Of a stretch of DNA of 64,000 nucleotides, positions 8,086-18,204 are shown piece after piece. The position numbers and the translations under genes are program-made. A model generated the notes under the pieces. The model had not been told where the DNA came from. It did not search any database and saw only the letters and a list, made by a program, of their open reading frames with translations. This stretch comes from Kordiimonas pumila (GTDB taxonomy: Bacteria > Pseudomonadota > Alphaproteobacteria > Sphingomonadales > Kordiimonadaceae): contig NZ_CP061205.1 of the NCBI RefSeq assembly GCF_015240255.1, positions 1,819,501 to 1,883,500 on the forward strand, read 5' to 3'. Numbering within the stretch: position 1 is the stretch's first letter; each line of letters starts with the position of its first letter.

Positions 8086-10179
8086 GTGAGAAAAAAATTG
8101 TTATATAAAAAACTTACCCCTTTTTTACTGACCTTACCCTTTGGGGGCGCGGTGTTTGCGACGACGCTGCCTGCTGATGAAATTCATGTAACAGCTACGC
8201 CCGTATCACTTGGCGGTGTGTCTGCCGCATACGGCATTCAAACCCTCACAGATGAAGACCTGAACGAGAGTCCAGAGCTTCGCTTGGATGAAAAACTAGC
8301 AACGCTACCGGCTTTTAGTCTGTTTCGGCGGTCAGGGAGTCAGATATCGCACCCTACATCGCAGGGCGTAACACTGCGATCCATTGGCCCAAATGGGGCG
8401 GGTAGAACCCTTGTTCTGCTTGATGGTGTACCGCAAGGTGACCCCTTTGGAGGCTGGGTAAACTGGGCGCGGTTACCACTGATAGATATTGAAACCATTG
8501 ATATTGTTAAAGGTGGTGGTACAGGCCCTTGGGGTAATGGGGCACTGGCGGGCGTTATTCTTATGAATACGCGGACCCCCGAAGAACCAGAAACAAGGTT
8601 TGAGGGTTCATATGGGTCTTTTAATACGGTTGATGTGACGGGCAGTACCTTTGTTGGGCAAAACGGCAATGGTATTAGCCTGTCTGCAAATTATTATAAT
8701 TCTGACGGGGCCTATATTGTTGATAAAGCCCAGCGCGGCGCAGCTGACACACGTGCGAGTGGTGAAGGCGGCTGGATGCGCTTAAAGGCCACGACTGCAC
8801 TTGGTGACCGTTATAGAGTTAGCTTTACAGGCGGGTTTTCAGACGAAGATAACCTCAATGGCACAGCTTACACAGGTAATGGCACACGTGTATGGGAAGG
8901 TGCTGTAGGGCTCGAGCGTATAGCAGAAGCTGGGGAATGGGCTGCTGAGGCAAATATATATGTACGGGACCAGTCATTTTACAGCCGGTTTTCAGGAGTC
9001 TCAGATGATAGGCAAACTGAAACACCTGCTCTTGACCAGTATGATGTGCCCGCAACCGCCAAAGGAGCAAACCTGGCGCTGAGAAAACAGCTGACAGAAA
9101 GTTTTCTTTTTGAAATGGGGGGTGATATTCGCCGTACAAAAGGGGCGACGAATGAACAGTATTTTTATTCAGGTGGCGAGTTTATTCGCGACCGCAGCGC
9201 GGGCGGCGTTCAAACGCTCGGTGGCATCTTTACAGAAGCAGCGATTACTGTAACACCTAAGCTTGATGTTTCTGTTGGGCTTCGTCTTGATTACTGGAAA
9301 AACAGTGGTGGGTATCGCCGTGAAGCAGACCTGACCATTAATGATCTAATCCTTGATGAAACATATGTAGGGGACAGTGATGTTTTGCCTGGTGGTAGGG
9401 CTGCCTTTAATTGGCACATGACAGATAGTATCAGCAGTTTTGGATCTGTTTATAGTGGCGTTCGCGCGCCCAGCTTGAACGAATTATACCGGCCCTTTAG
9501 GGTGGGCAGTGATATCACAGAAGCTAATGCCTCCCTTGATATTGAGAAACTGTACGGCGCTGAATTGGGCATGCAATACCAGAGTAAAGACGGGTTGCAG
9601 GCTAAAGTTACCTATTTTCGTAACTGGCTGAACGACGGCGTCGGTAATATAACTCTGGCTTCAACTGGGGGCTTTTATGCACCGCTGGGCATTTTTGTGC
9701 CAGCAGGAGGTTCCCTATCTCAGCGCCGAAATGTTGACCGGGTTATTGTGGATGGTATTGAAGTTGATATATCCATTCCTGTAACTGAAGCCGTGACCCT
9801 TGATACTGCTTATTTTTGGAATAATGCCCGTATTAGCAAAAATGCTGATGATCAGGGCCTTGTTGGTAATCGCCTTGCGCAAACTGCACAGCACTCTGGG
9901 TATTTGGCAATCCGCTGGACACCAGCAGACGCATGGCTTGTACGTGTATCAGCGGATATTGCATCTAAGCAATATGATGACGATCAGAATAGCCGTGTAT
10001 TGCCGGGTTATGTAACCGCAGATGTTTTTATCTCATATGCTTTGAGCACCGACATGCGTGTGTATGTGGCGGGGCAGAATATCTTTGATAAAAAAGTGCT
10101 AACAGGTTTGCGCTCAAATGGACTGCAGTCCATTGCAGAGCCTGCCAATTTTAGGGTTGGCATCAAAAGCGTTTTTTAA
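8086..10179 (+). CDS. TonB-dependent receptor, compact type
   Basis: This 697-residue protein starts at GTG 8086 and has a short signal peptide ending VFAT (about residue 26). The plug carries DEIHVTATPVSLGG, GVTLRSIGPNGAGRTLVLLDG and a PFGGWVNWARLPLIDIETID stretch. The barrel ends NFRVGIKSVF, with terminal Phe. The length is near that of BtuB and siderophore receptors rather than the long SusC-like or Oar-like forms. No cobalamin riboswitch consensus is visible upstream. It ends 7 bp from the convergent mobA gene. The substrate is unknown. A metal-chelate or cofactor role would fit the length but is only a guess. Confidence 0.9.
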   Translation: MRKKLLYKKLTPFLLTLPFGGAVFATTLPADEIHVTATPVSLGGVSAAYGIQTLTDEDLNESPELRLDEKLATLPAFSLFRRSGSQISHPTSQGVTLRSIGPNGAGRTLVLLDGVPQGDPFGGWVNWARLPLIDIETIDIVKGGGTGPWGNGALAGVILMNTRTPEEPETRFEGSYGSFNTVDVTGSTFVGQNGNGISLSANYYNSDGAYIVDKAQRGAADTRASGEGGWMRLKATTALGDRYRVSFTGGFSDEDNLNGTAYTGNGTRVWEGAVGLERIAEAGEWAAEANIYVRDQSFYSRFSGVSDDRQTETPALDQYDVPATAKGANLALRKQLTESFLFEMGGDIRRTKGATNEQYFYSGGEFIRDRSAGGVQTLGGIFTEAAITVTPKLDVSVGLRLDYWKNSGGYRREADLTINDLILDETYVGDSDVLPGGRAAFNWHMTDSISSFGSVYSGVRAPSLNELYRPFRVGSDITEANASLDIEKLYGAELGMQYQSKDGLQAKVTYFRNWLNDGVGNITLASTGGFYAPLGIFVPAGGSLSQRRNVDRVIVDGIEVDISIPVTEAVTLDTAYFWNNARISKNADDQGLVGNRLAQTAQHSGYLAIRWTPADAWLVRVSADIASKQYDDDQNSRVLPGYVTADVFISYALSTDMRVYVAGQNIFDKKVLTGLRSNGLQSIAEPANFRVGIKSVF

Positions 10180-10186
10180 GTGGGAC

Positions 10187-10705
10187 TTATTGCCATTTAG
10201 CTAGGTCAGAAACAGTGTTTATATTCGCAAACACTGTTTTTGCACTTTCTGGTAATGGTAAGCTAATCGCATTATGTGCCTGTAGTAGAGCGCGTATAGT
10301 CAATGGTCGGTCAGTTGTGGTTTCACTTGAAGCAATCGCTAAAAGCGGTAGTGGATTTTGGTTGTAATAAGCCCACTGCCTTTGTTCTATAAGCTGGTTG
10401 ATAATGGCTGTGTCAAGGTTAGGCATGTCGACAGGCACAATCAGATGCCTGCTGTTTTCTGGCTGTATGCGTAAATAGTGCCAAAGCCCGATAGCAGGGC
10501 CAGTATGGGGTTCTGTGTCGGGTATACCACCGGGTTCTGATGGTCGCCCCAGAACATTGATGTGGTTTATACCTGCGTGTTTTAGAATATCACGCATATG
10601 GTCGAGCATGCGCACACCCCGGATTTGCACTTCGGCTTTATCAACACCCATTCTGCTAGAGGCGCCACCCGCCAGAATAACGCCAGTGACAAGGGGTAGG
10701 CTCAT
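10187..10705 (-). CDS. mobA: Molybdenum cofactor guanylyltransferase MobA
   Basis: MobA transfers GMP from GTP to molybdopterin to make the dinucleotide cofactor in the cytoplasm. The nucleotide-binding signature ILAGGASSRMGVDKA sits at residues 10-24, HTGPAIGLWHYL follows, and PVDMPNLD (Asp about 93) is the metal-binding loop. The 172-residue length is slightly short of the usual 190-200, with a trimmed middle. The start overlaps the stop of the upstream ABC permease by 4 bp (ATGA), so it is the last gene of the 14817-10187 operon. No other Mo-cofactor gene is in the window, which makes the location unusual. Confidence 0.85.
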   Translation of the reverse strand: MSLPLVTGVILAGGASSRMGVDKAEVQIRGVRMLDHMRDILKHAGINHINVLGRPSEPGGIPDTEPHTGPAIGLWHYLRIQPENSRHLIVPVDMPNLDTAIINQLIEQRQWAYYNQNPLPLLAIASSETTTDRPLTIRALLQAHNAISLPLPESAKTVFANINTVSDLAKWQ

Positions 10706-11892
10706 GCCCCGCCTTTAAAGGCAAGAACAACAGGTAGCCTTGCTGCGCGCCACGCTGGGAAAAAGCCGCCAATGAGACCAATGAGCACAGCAAGAATAGC
10801 ACCGTTTACAAATAGCTCAGGTGATAGCTCAAAGGTGAATACAACCTGTGTGAAGCTTGCCCCCATTGTGGATGTGGACAGGCCGTCCATAAACAGGAAA
10901 GAGACTGTAGCCCCAATGAAGCCACCAATAATAGATAATATAAGCGATTCTGCGAGGGTCCCAAAAAATGCGGAAATATTGCTAAAACCGAGCGCCCTTA
11001 GGGTTGCGATTTCCTGTGTTCGGGCGGCAACCGATGTATACATAGTGTTCAAGGCACCGGCTAGGGCACCAAGTGCCATGATAATGCTAAGGCCCCAGCC
11101 AAAATAGACAATATAGTTTAGGGCATCACCTTGTTCGCGGAAGTAGTCTGCCTCGGTTTGCACATCAAGAATAAGGCGCGGGTCGTTTTTGATCATTTCT
11201 TCAATGCCGCTAATGTTTCCCAGCTCTGCAAGCCTTAGGCGAATTGTCTGAAAACTGTTTTGGCGTTGAAACTGGCTTTGCAGGACAAGAGTGTCTGCCC
11301 AAAGTTCGCTTTCAAAGGCAGAACCACCAGTTGAAAATATACCAACAACTTCCCATTCTGTTTTACCAAAGCGTATCTTTTTGTTTAGTTCAAAACCTGT
11401 AAATTCACGCTGAACACTTTCCCCCACAATAATTTCATTTTTACCAGGTTCAAAAACTCGGCCTTCTATAATTTCCACATGATCACGCAGTTCAAAACCT
11501 TTTCGTGAAATACCACGCATAGGCAGGTTGGCATCAGTGCCGGAAGAGCGTTTGGTACCGTCTACAATCACATATAACTCAGGAGAAAACTCAGGTGTGC
11601 CATCGGCGTTTTTGGCTATGCCGGGTGCTGTTGAAACAATATTCACTGTTTCGCCAGAAAGGACGCTGTTGAGTTCTGACTTTGATCCGCTACGGGTAAT
11701 AATTGCAACTGATTCAGACCCTGTTCCTTCAAGTGTGTCTTTGAAACCATTGGTCATTGACAGGAAAGATAATAAAACGGCGACAACAACAGCAATGGCA
11801 ATGATAGCTGCCAGAGACATCCAAAGCCTGCGAGGCAAGCTCAGAATATTCATCATAACAACGATCCAAATCTGTGAAATTTGTCTGGTCAT
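10702..11892 (-). CDS. ABC transporter permease, FtsX/MacB type (second permease)
   Basis: The protein has 396 residues. One transmembrane helix lies near 26-46. A periplasmic MacB-core-like domain spans roughly 50-260, and three helices of the FtsX domain follow (about 262-390), including ARTQEIATLRALGFSN and the C-terminal GGFFPAWRAARLPVVLAFKGG. Type VII ABC permeases of this kind do not import. They transmit mechanical force or export lipids, peptides or drugs together with a periplasmic adaptor. It lies 10 bp after the first permease and overlaps mobA by 4 bp. Having two different permeases with one ATPase suggests a heterodimeric membrane pair. Confidence 0.87.
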   Translation of the reverse strand: MTRQISQIWIVVMMNILSLPRRLWMSLAAIIAIAVVVAVLLSFLSMTNGFKDTLEGTGSESVAIITRSGSKSELNSVLSGETVNIVSTAPGIAKNADGTPEFSPELYVIVDGTKRSSGTDANLPMRGISRKGFELRDHVEIIEGRVFEPGKNEIIVGESVQREFTGFELNKKIRFGKTEWEVVGIFSTGGSAFESELWADTLVLQSQFQRQNSFQTIRLRLAELGNISGIEEMIKNDPRLILDVQTEADYFREQGDALNYIVYFGWGLSIIMALGALAGALNTMYTSVAARTQEIATLRALGFSNISAFFGTLAESLILSIIGGFIGATVSFLFMDGLSTSTMGASFTQVVFTFELSPELFVNGAILAVLIGLIGGFFPAWRAARLPVVLAFKGGA

Positions 11893-11902
11893 GGTGCGCT
11901 CC

Positions 11903-13057
11903 CTAGCTTTTCATGGCGGTAATAATATTGAGCCTCAGGGCATTAAAGGCTGGAATAATCCCGGTAACAAAACCCAGAAATGCCATGATGCCCAGTGCCT
12001 TTGCGGCAAGTAGGGGCGTGATAATCAGGTCTGGCAGGGGCATAGGGAGCTGATTAACAACAAAATGTAGCAGCATGTAGGCAACACCAAGCCCTAAAAG
12101 CCCACCAAGGAATGACAGCATCAAGGATTCTGCTAGCACCATTTTAAAAATACGTGGTGATTCAAACCCCAGTGTTTTCATAACACCAATTTCGCGTGTG
12201 CGCTCTCTAATAGCCAGCACCATGGAGTTGCCGACGATAACTAGAATGATAAAAAAGGCCGCAAATATAACTGACGATAAAATCAGGCTAATATCTCCGA
12301 TCTGCTCGACAAAGCCTGCATTAAAAACTTTTTCAGGGACTGTTTCTGTTTCGTAAGGAGAGTTTACAAACATATCATCGATTGTCTTGATAACATATTC
12401 GTTTACCGCCGGATCAATAGTCTTAATACCTATAAATCCAAGGTAATCAGCGTCGAATGACTTTGTTTCATTGTAATAGTCATAGTGCATATAAACCGAA
12501 TTGGTATCAACTTGCGGTGAGGTGCCTTTATAAATACCTTCAATGACAAAATCCCATGTACTGCTGCCATCGTCTTTTGAGAAAATGTTTGAGTTTAGAG
12601 GAATAGTGTCGCCGACCTTCCAGCCTTGTGCTTTTGCCTGCATTTCCCCAACCAGCAAGCCTCTGCGGTTCATTTTCCAATTTTTGGCCTGATCGTCTGG
12701 TATAACAAGATCAGAATATACATCCAGAAGGGTATCTTCGCTGACAGCAAATGTCATAACCTGATTTTGTGGGTCTTGGTAATAGCCACCGAACCAGTTT
12801 AGGTGAGCAGCTTCAGCCACGCCTTTCACTGCACGGATCTTATTATAATAGGAGACGGGTAGAGGCTGCGTAAAATTAATTTTGTTTACTGTTATCAGTC
12901 GGTCATCTGCCGCCAATTCAACACCAGCATCAAATGCCCCCATAAATGACCCAAGAACAGCATGGATCATAAAGGCAATGAAAATGGCAAAGGTTGTAAG
13001 GAACAGCCGCAACGGCTTTCTCACCAAATTTTTAAAGATCAGGTAAAAATCGTTCAT
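11903..13057 (-). CDS. ABC transporter permease, FtsX/MacB type (first permease)
   Basis: The protein has 384 residues with the same plan as its neighbour: an N-terminal helix near 17-40, a soluble periplasmic domain of about 200 residues, then three helices of the FtsX domain. The coupling motif RERTREIGVMKTLGFESPRI contacts the ATPase, and the C-terminus FVTGIIPAFNALRLNIITAMKS is typical. Its start overlaps the ATPase stop by 4 bp, so translation is coupled. It probably pairs with the 10702-11892 permease to form the membrane part of the exporter. Confidence 0.87.
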   Translation of the reverse strand: MNDFYLIFKNLVRKPLRLFLTTFAIFIAFMIHAVLGSFMGAFDAGVELAADDRLITVNKINFTQPLPVSYYNKIRAVKGVAEAAHLNWFGGYYQDPQNQVMTFAVSEDTLLDVYSDLVIPDDQAKNWKMNRRGLLVGEMQAKAQGWKVGDTIPLNSNIFSKDDGSSTWDFVIEGIYKGTSPQVDTNSVYMHYDYYNETKSFDADYLGFIGIKTIDPAVNEYVIKTIDDMFVNSPYETETVPEKVFNAGFVEQIGDISLILSSVIFAAFFIILVIVGNSMVLAIRERTREIGVMKTLGFESPRIFKMVLAESLMLSFLGGLLGLGVAYMLLHFVVNQLPMPLPDLIITPLLAAKALGIMAFLGFVTGIIPAFNALRLNIITAMKS

Positions 13058-13749
13058 ACCAGCATTTCCTTCTCAACAAACTGGCCTTTATCAAGATGAA
13101 CGGTACGTTTCGCGTATTTAGCCGCTTCGGGGTCATGCGTTACCATTACAATCGTTTTACCAAATTCACGGTTTAAAAGCTGTAACATGCTGAGAATTTC
13201 ATCGGCTGTAGCGCGGTCAAGGTCACCTGTTGGCTCATCGCATAGCAGGAGTTTAGGGTCAGAGACAATCGCGCGGGCGATCGCTACTCGCTGTTGCTGT
13301 CCGCCAGACATTTCATCAATCATGTGATTTGCACGGTCAGATAGACCAACAAGCTCAAGGGCTGCCGCTACACTTTTCTGGCGTTGGCTTTTACCAAGAT
13401 TGGTTAATAAAAGCGGCAGTTCTACATTTCGTGCAGCATTTAGCATAGGCATGAGATTATAGAACTGGAAGATAAAGCCAATGTTACCGGCACGCCACCG
13501 AGCAAGCTGCCCTTCATTCAATGTGTCAACACGACTGCCATCAAACCAAACTTCCCCGCCTGTTGGCTGATCAACACCGCCAAGCATGTTAAGGAGGGTG
13601 GTTTTGCCAGAGCCGGAAGGCCCCATGATAGCTAGAAAATCACCTTCTTTTATCGCCATATCGAGATTATCAAATACGGTGATTTTTTCCTTACCCTTTA
13701 CAAAACTTTTTTCAACATTCTTAAGGTTATAGAGGATGTCGTCTGTCAT
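13054..13749 (-). CDS. ABC transporter ATP-binding protein (LolD/MacB-like)
   Basis: The protein has 231 residues, a single nucleotide-binding domain. Walker A GPSGSGKT is at 43-50, the Q-loop in [13 protein letters not shown] near 91-103, the signature MSGGQQQR at 147-154, Walker [11 protein letters not shown] at 167-176 and the switch His in VTHD near 205. The [19 protein letters not shown] stretch is characteristic of the LolD/MacB/FtsE group that works with FtsX-type permeases. It lies between the adaptor gene (34 bp upstream) and the first permease (4-bp overlap). All catalytic residues are present. Confidence 0.93.
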   Translation of the reverse strand: MTDDILYNLKNVEKSFVKGKEKITVFDNLDMAIKEGDFLAIMGPSGSGKTTLLNMLGGVDQPTGGEVWFDGSRVDTLNEGQLARWRAGNIGFIFQFYNLMPMLNAARNVELPLLLTNLGKSQRQKSVAAALELVGLSDRANHMIDEMSGGQQQRVAIARAIVSDPKLLLCDEPTGDLDRATADEILSMLQLLNREFGKTIVMVTHDPEAAKYAKRTVHLDKGQFVEKEMLV

Positions 13750-13782
13750 GGTTTTGCCTTGCTGATAATGATGGTTTTCAGG

Positions 13783-14817
13783 TTATTCTTTGTAAAATGC
13801 CACTTTTATGCCCATGTCAGGCAGAATGCGGGTGTCTTTTGCTTCAATTGCTATACGCACTTTTACCGTCGCTTTGGCCCGGTCTGCTGTTGGAATGACG
13901 GCAATAACGCTAGCAGGTATTTTCCATTCTGGGTAAGCATCCAAACTTGCTTGCACGCGCTGCCCTGCAAATACACGGCCAATGAAGGCTTCGTTTACAT
14001 CAACCTCTATTTCGAGCGAGTCCATATCAACAATGGTGCAAATACCTGTACGGGTAAAGCCACCACCTGCTGATGTTGGGGCGACAATTTCACCGGGCTG
14101 AGCATTTTTAACAGTTACAACGCCTGCAAAGGGGGCTTTGATTGTATGATCATCAAGTCGCTCTTGCTGCCTTTGCACCTCGATGCGTGCAACAGCAACG
14201 TCGGCTTCTGCACTTTTCAAATTAGCTTTTAGCATGTCAACGTCAGCGTTTGCCTTTGTGACTGAGGCTTCGCTTGAAAAGTCAGCCGTTTTTAGGGCGG
14301 ATACACGTTTCAGAACACGCTCTGCTTCGGCGAGGTTGGCTTTTATGCTGCCAATGCGCGAAACCGAGGCCTTTACCTGCGCTTCTGCATAATTAAGGTT
14401 TGATGTTGCAATAGCGCTGTCTAGCTGGGCAAGTATTTGGCCTTCAGTTACAGTCATGCCTTCTTCAACAAAAACATCCGTAATCAGGCCCATAACTTCG
14501 GCAGAAACTGTTGCCATCCGGCGCGCTGTTACATAGCCGGAAGCATTCAAAATTTCAGTATTGGCAGGCGTGTTTTGAGTGTGCTCTGACTTGGCTTCAA
14601 GTATTGTTTGAAGGGCCGTCTTTTCGCGGACGATTGCTTCAGCGCGGTCTGCGATCTCTGCGTCTGATGGCGCAAAAAAATACAGCGCCGCTATGCCACC
14701 GGCAAAAGCAGAGATTATTATAAAGGTAATCAGCAAAGGTAAGGAGAGCCCCTTTTTTCCTGGGGCCTGATTGCGGTCAATCTTCAACTGATTGAGCAAA
14801 TTACTTTTGTCGCTCAT
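13783..14817 (-). CDS. Periplasmic adaptor (HlyD/membrane-fusion protein family)
   Basis: This 344-residue protein has one N-terminal membrane anchor (about 24-48). A short coiled coil follows, then the first half of a lipoyl-like domain (ILNASGYVTARRMATVSAEVMG), a long alpha-hairpin (about 130-215) and the second half-lipoyl segment DHTIKAPFAGVVTVKNAQPGEIV. A beta-barrel ends the protein. This is the order of MacA/HlyD adaptors. It is the first gene of the operon with the ATPase and two permeases, which together look like a tripartite-type efflux or lipid-trafficking system. No outer-membrane TolC gene is present here, so a TolC-like partner would be encoded elsewhere. Confidence 0.88.
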   Translation of the reverse strand: MSDKSNLLNQLKIDRNQAPGKKGLSLPLLITFIIISAFAGGIAALYFFAPSDAEIADRAEAIVREKTALQTILEAKSEHTQNTPANTEILNASGYVTARRMATVSAEVMGLITDVFVEEGMTVTEGQILAQLDSAIATSNLNYAEAQVKASVSRIGSIKANLAEAERVLKRVSALKTADFSSEASVTKANADVDMLKANLKSAEADVAVARIEVQRQQERLDDHTIKAPFAGVVTVKNAQPGEIVAPTSAGGGFTRTGICTIVDMDSLEIEVDVNEAFIGRVFAGQRVQASLDAYPEWKIPASVIAVIPTADRAKATVKVRIAIEAKDTRILPDMGIKVAFYKE

Positions 14818-15130
14818 ATATTCCTCACTTCGCTCATGGTCAGCATTCCTAATGGTTTGCCTAGTTTTTTATTGAAAACCACAGCATTTTTGAAGCTAAA
14901 GATCAACAATTAATCAGCAATTATATGGTTAATCTTTTGTATATGTTTTATATTTATGAATGTTTTTCGCTTTCCAAAGTATATCTTTTTACCTACGCTC
15001 CTTCAGGGGAATGAAATCTTTGATAAAATTTACTTTTTCCTAACGATACGTAGGCAAAGATGTGTGAATGAGGGTGGTTCTATCGTCGGTTCAAATGATT
15101 TTATAGTAGGGCTTTAGTTTTAATCAGCTT
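14818..15130. other. Intergenic region between divergent adaptor and EAL genes
   Basis: A 313-bp AT-rich gap must hold the promoters for the efflux operon (minus) and the EAL gene (plus). I see no strong palindrome, repeat or small gene in it. Confidence 0.4.
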
Positions 15131-16714
15131 ATGAAAAAAGTACCTGATAGATTTCTGGGTTACGCTTACTGTGTAGGTGATGTTCTGATGGAACTGGGGC
15201 CTGATTTTGTTATTCAAAATGCTGACGGGGCCGTGAAAAGTACATTTGGGGATGGGTTTTTAAAACCGGCGGGCACTAACTTTCTTGATTTGTTAACAGA
15301 ACGTGGGCGCGGTGTTGTTGAAAGCGCCGCTAAAACCCTGACTGGTGCAAATCGTTTGGGGCCTTTTACTGTTTCTGTTGGCCTGCCTGGCAGTGTTAAA
15401 GAGCAATTCGCCATTTTTATGGCCAAACTGCCCACCACGGTGGATCATTATTACATTGTCATGTCAAAGCCGTACCGGGTAGGCCTGAAAAGTGATAGCG
15501 ATATTACTACGCCCGCCAATAAACAGGAAAAAAAGCAGGATTTTTATGAGCGTCTGGAAGGTTTGTTTGAGGCAAACCCGGAAGCAGAAGAAAATATGCA
15601 GGTTACCGTATTGGAAACGGGCAGTGGAGAAGCGCTGAATCTAAGCCAGCAACGTGATCTTGAAGAATATTTAAAGTCATATTCTATCGGTGGCAACCAT
15701 GCAGCCATGCTTGGTGATGACAAGTTTGCATTTGTGCACGAGAAAACCTCCAAAGACGGCAAATTTATTGATTATGCAAACGAGATCAAGAACGCGACAG
15801 GCATTGCTATTAAGGCTGCTACTATTGATGCAGCTGATGCAAACCTGAGTGAACGAGATAGCATTCGTGCAATGGTTTTCAGCTTGCAACAGTTTGCTGA
15901 TGATAAAGAAGGCTTTGACGTTAGCCAGATTCAGGAAAACTGCACAACGCTTATTGGTGAAACTACTGAGCGTGTTAAGGCTTTTAGAAAAGTGCTTGCA
16001 GACGGTGCCTTTTCACTGGTGTATCAGCCAATTGTTGATCTGAAGAAAAAAACGACCCATCATTTTGAAGCATTGGCGCGGTTTGAACTGCCGGATGTTA
16101 TTAAAAGTCAGTGGGAAATGATCCGTTTTGCCGAAGATGTTGGTTTGATCAGTGATTTTGATAAGGCTGTGTTGAACCGTACAATTCAAAAACTGCGAGA
16201 ATTGATGCGCAAAGGGGTGGCACCAGGTATTGCTGTGAATGTTTCTGGTCGGTCTTTATCGGATTCTGAGTTTATTCTTGATCTTGTATCTACGCTAAAG
16301 GGTAATAAAGATCTGAAAAAATACCTTGCGATCGAAATAACTGAATCGTCTAAAATTCATGATCTGGATATGCTCTCAGATGCGCTTAACGAAATTCGGG
16401 CAGAAGGTTTCAGGGTGTATCTTGATGATTTTGGTGCGGGTGCAGCAGGCTTTCAGTATTTGAAAAAGCTGAAAGTGGATGCGCTTAAAATTGACGGCGA
16501 TTATGTTCGTAATGCCCTGGAAAGCCGTGAAGACAGAGCTTTTCTGAGGTCTATGGTAACTCTTTGTAAGGATTTAGGTATTGTTACTGTAGGTGAATGG
16601 GTTGAAACCAAACAGCATGCTGAACTTTTGACCGCAATTGGTGTTGATTACGGTCAAGGTTATTTCTTTGGCAAACCAAGTAATGCCTTTATTTCTGATA
16701 AAGAAGAAACATAA
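15131..16714 (+). CDS. EAL-domain protein (probable cyclic-di-GMP phosphodiesterase)
   Basis: The protein has 527 residues and no membrane segment. The N-terminal part (about 1-120) looks PAS-like. The middle resembles a degenerate GGDEF-like or linker region with no GGDEF motif. The EAL domain starts near 285, with YQPIVD at 298-303, EALARFE at 313-319, AVNVSGRSLSD, IEITESS at 401-407, LDDFGAGAAGFQYL from 431, DALKIDG, a WVET motif and GQGYFFGKP at 508-516. Most metal and substrate residues of active EAL enzymes are present. The usual DDFGTG is DDFGAG here, a conservative change. Hydrolysis of c-di-GMP is therefore likely but not certain. It stands alone, convergent with a GST gene 6 bp away. 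Confidence 0.88.
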   Translation: MKKVPDRFLGYAYCVGDVLMELGPDFVIQNADGAVKSTFGDGFLKPAGTNFLDLLTERGRGVVESAAKTLTGANRLGPFTVSVGLPGSVKEQFAIFMAKLPTTVDHYYIVMSKPYRVGLKSDSDITTPANKQEKKQDFYERLEGLFEANPEAEENMQVTVLETGSGEALNLSQQRDLEEYLKSYSIGGNHAAMLGDDKFAFVHEKTSKDGKFIDYANEIKNATGIAIKAATIDAADANLSERDSIRAMVFSLQQFADDKEGFDVSQIQENCTTLIGETTERVKAFRKVLADGAFSLVYQPIVDLKKKTTHHFEALARFELPDVIKSQWEMIRFAEDVGLISDFDKAVLNRTIQKLRELMRKGVAPGIAVNVSGRSLSDSEFILDLVSTLKGNKDLKKYLAIEITESSKIHDLDMLSDALNEIRAEGFRVYLDDFGAGAAGFQYLKKLKVDALKIDGDYVRNALESREDRAFLRSMVTLCKDLGIVTVGEWVETKQHAELLTAIGVDYGQGYFFGKPSNAFISDKEET

Positions 16715-16720
16715 CAACTA

Positions 16721-17404
16721 TTACCGGGTAATCATTGTCTGTGCGCCTTTAATAAAGGCGGCTTGTTTTTTTTCATCAGTATCGTCAAGGCGCCTTTCAT
16801 AAGGTATTTTTGTTCCTTTAACAGCGGCTGGGCGCTGGTAGATTGCATTAACCCATCGCTGTAAGTGGTCAAGGCCTTCAATGCTGATGCCTGACCATTT
16901 ATGGGTTTTAACCCAGCACCAGTTAGCAATATCTGCTATCGAATAGTCATCAGCCAGATATTCGTGGTTTGCAAGGTGGCCATTTAAAACTTCAAACAAG
17001 CGTCTGCCTTCGTTTTGGTAGCGCGATATGGCGGTTGGGATTTTTTCCTCCATATAGCGGGAAAAAACATTTGCCTGCCCCATCATAGGCCCTACGCCGC
17101 CCATTTGGAACATGAGCCACTCAATCACTTCCATGCGGCCTTTTGTGTCAGAAGGCATAAGCTTACCTGTTTTCTCGGCCAGATAAATCAGGATGGCACC
17201 TGATTCAAAGATGGTTAGATTATCGGCCTCTGTATCAACAATTACCGGGATACGGCCATTCGGGTTCATCTTTAAGAACTCGGGCTTTTTTTGCTCCTGC
17301 TCAGACAGGTTTATTGCTATGGCTTCGTAAGGTAAACCAAGTTCTTCCAGTGCAACACTTGCTTTCCAACCATTGGGGGTGGGGGCGGTATAAAGTTTAA
17401 TCAT
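16721..17404 (-). CDS. Glutathione S-transferase family protein, YghU/YfcG-like (Nu class)
   Basis: The protein has 227 residues. The N-terminal thioredoxin fold begins [20 protein letters not shown], and [11 protein letters not shown] contains the cis-Pro. [13 protein letters not shown] is the glutathione gamma-glutamyl binding motif. The all-alpha C-terminal domain contains [12 protein letters not shown]. The TPNGWK motif is characteristic of YfcG/YghU proteins, which act as disulfide-bond reductases using two glutathiones. Its start overlaps the stop of the second GST gene by one base (ATGA type arrangement), so both are co-transcribed. Confidence 0.88.
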   Translation of the reverse strand: MIKLYTAPTPNGWKASVALEELGLPYEAIAINLSEQEQKKPEFLKMNPNGRIPVIVDTEADNLTIFESGAILIYLAEKTGKLMPSDTKGRMEVIEWLMFQMGGVGPMMGQANVFSRYMEEKIPTAISRYQNEGRRLFEVLNGHLANHEYLADDYSIADIANWCWVKTHKWSGISIEGLDHLQRWVNAIYQRPAAVKGTKIPYERRLDDTDEKKQAAFIKGAQTMITR

Positions 17405-18096
17405 TAGAGATCCTCCTCTTTATCAAGAGACACTTTTTTCAGTTCTGAAAGCACAAGCGCGGCTTCAATATGGAATTTGGTGAAACTTTCCTGTTTGCCA
17501 ACACGCTTCATAAAGGCTGCAAGGTTAGGCCAACGTGTGGCAGAGGGCACATACCCGGCAAAGGAAAGGTTGGCGTACTGTACGGCAACTGCAATATCCG
17601 CCACGCTGAACATATCACCTGTTAGCCATTTTTTACCAGTAAGGGATTTTTCAATATAGTCATGTATAGCGGGTAATTTCTCTCTAATCGTTGCTAAAGC
17701 TGTGTCAACATCTGGTTCTTTTCCCGCGCGCTGCGGAAACACAATTGGCCTGAATACGCCCAAACCAATTTTTGATGCCATTTCACTGTCAGCATACTCT
17801 TCAAACCAAACTGCTTTACCGTAGTCTGCGGCATCAGTAGGAAACATAGGTAATTCAGGATATTTACGCTCAATATATTGAACTATCGCGCTAGAATCTG
17901 CGAGGTAAAAGTCATCGGCAATATCACTGTCTTTCAAAACAGGTATACGCCGTGCCGGACTTATCAGGGTAAAGTCTTCACTTGCACCGAAGGGACTTAA
18001 GACTTCTGTTTGAAATGGAACCCCCTTGGCCGCCAGTAACGTACATACTTTTCGGTAAAAGGGGGAAGCGATTAGGCCGTATACTGTAAGTGACAT
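17404..18096 (-). CDS. Glutathione S-transferase family protein
   Basis: The protein has 230 residues. The thioredoxin-like domain has [20 protein letters not shown] with a Ser at the usual catalytic position, [11 protein letters not shown] with cis-Pro, and [16 protein letters not shown] for glutathione binding. The C-terminal helices include [18 protein letters not shown]. It is closer to the general beta/theta-like bacterial GSTs than to its YghU-like neighbour. First gene of a two-gene operon. The TetR gene upstream and the aldehyde dehydrogenase beyond it suggest a detoxification cluster, by context only. Confidence 0.87.
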   Translation of the reverse strand: MSLTVYGLIASPFYRKVCTLLAAKGVPFQTEVLSPFGASEDFTLISPARRIPVLKDSDIADDFYLADSSAIVQYIERKYPELPMFPTDAADYGKAVWFEEYADSEMASKIGLGVFRPIVFPQRAGKEPDVDTALATIREKLPAIHDYIEKSLTGKKWLTGDMFSVADIAVAVQYANLSFAGYVPSATRWPNLAAFMKRVGKQESFTKFHIEAALVLSELKKVSLDKEEDL

Positions 18097-18204
18097 TTGC
18101 CGGTCCTTTCATTGGCATACTTCGCTATAATGCATATAACAGGAGCTATGTCATTTTATGGAATGTCAAATATTAGTGAGCTATGCGGCCACTGAGAGAA
18201 TAAT

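Noticed and set aside
15131-16714. GGDEF diguanylate cyclase domain in the EAL protein
   Set aside because: No GGDEF or GGEEF motif can be found in the middle region. Only the EAL domain is supported.
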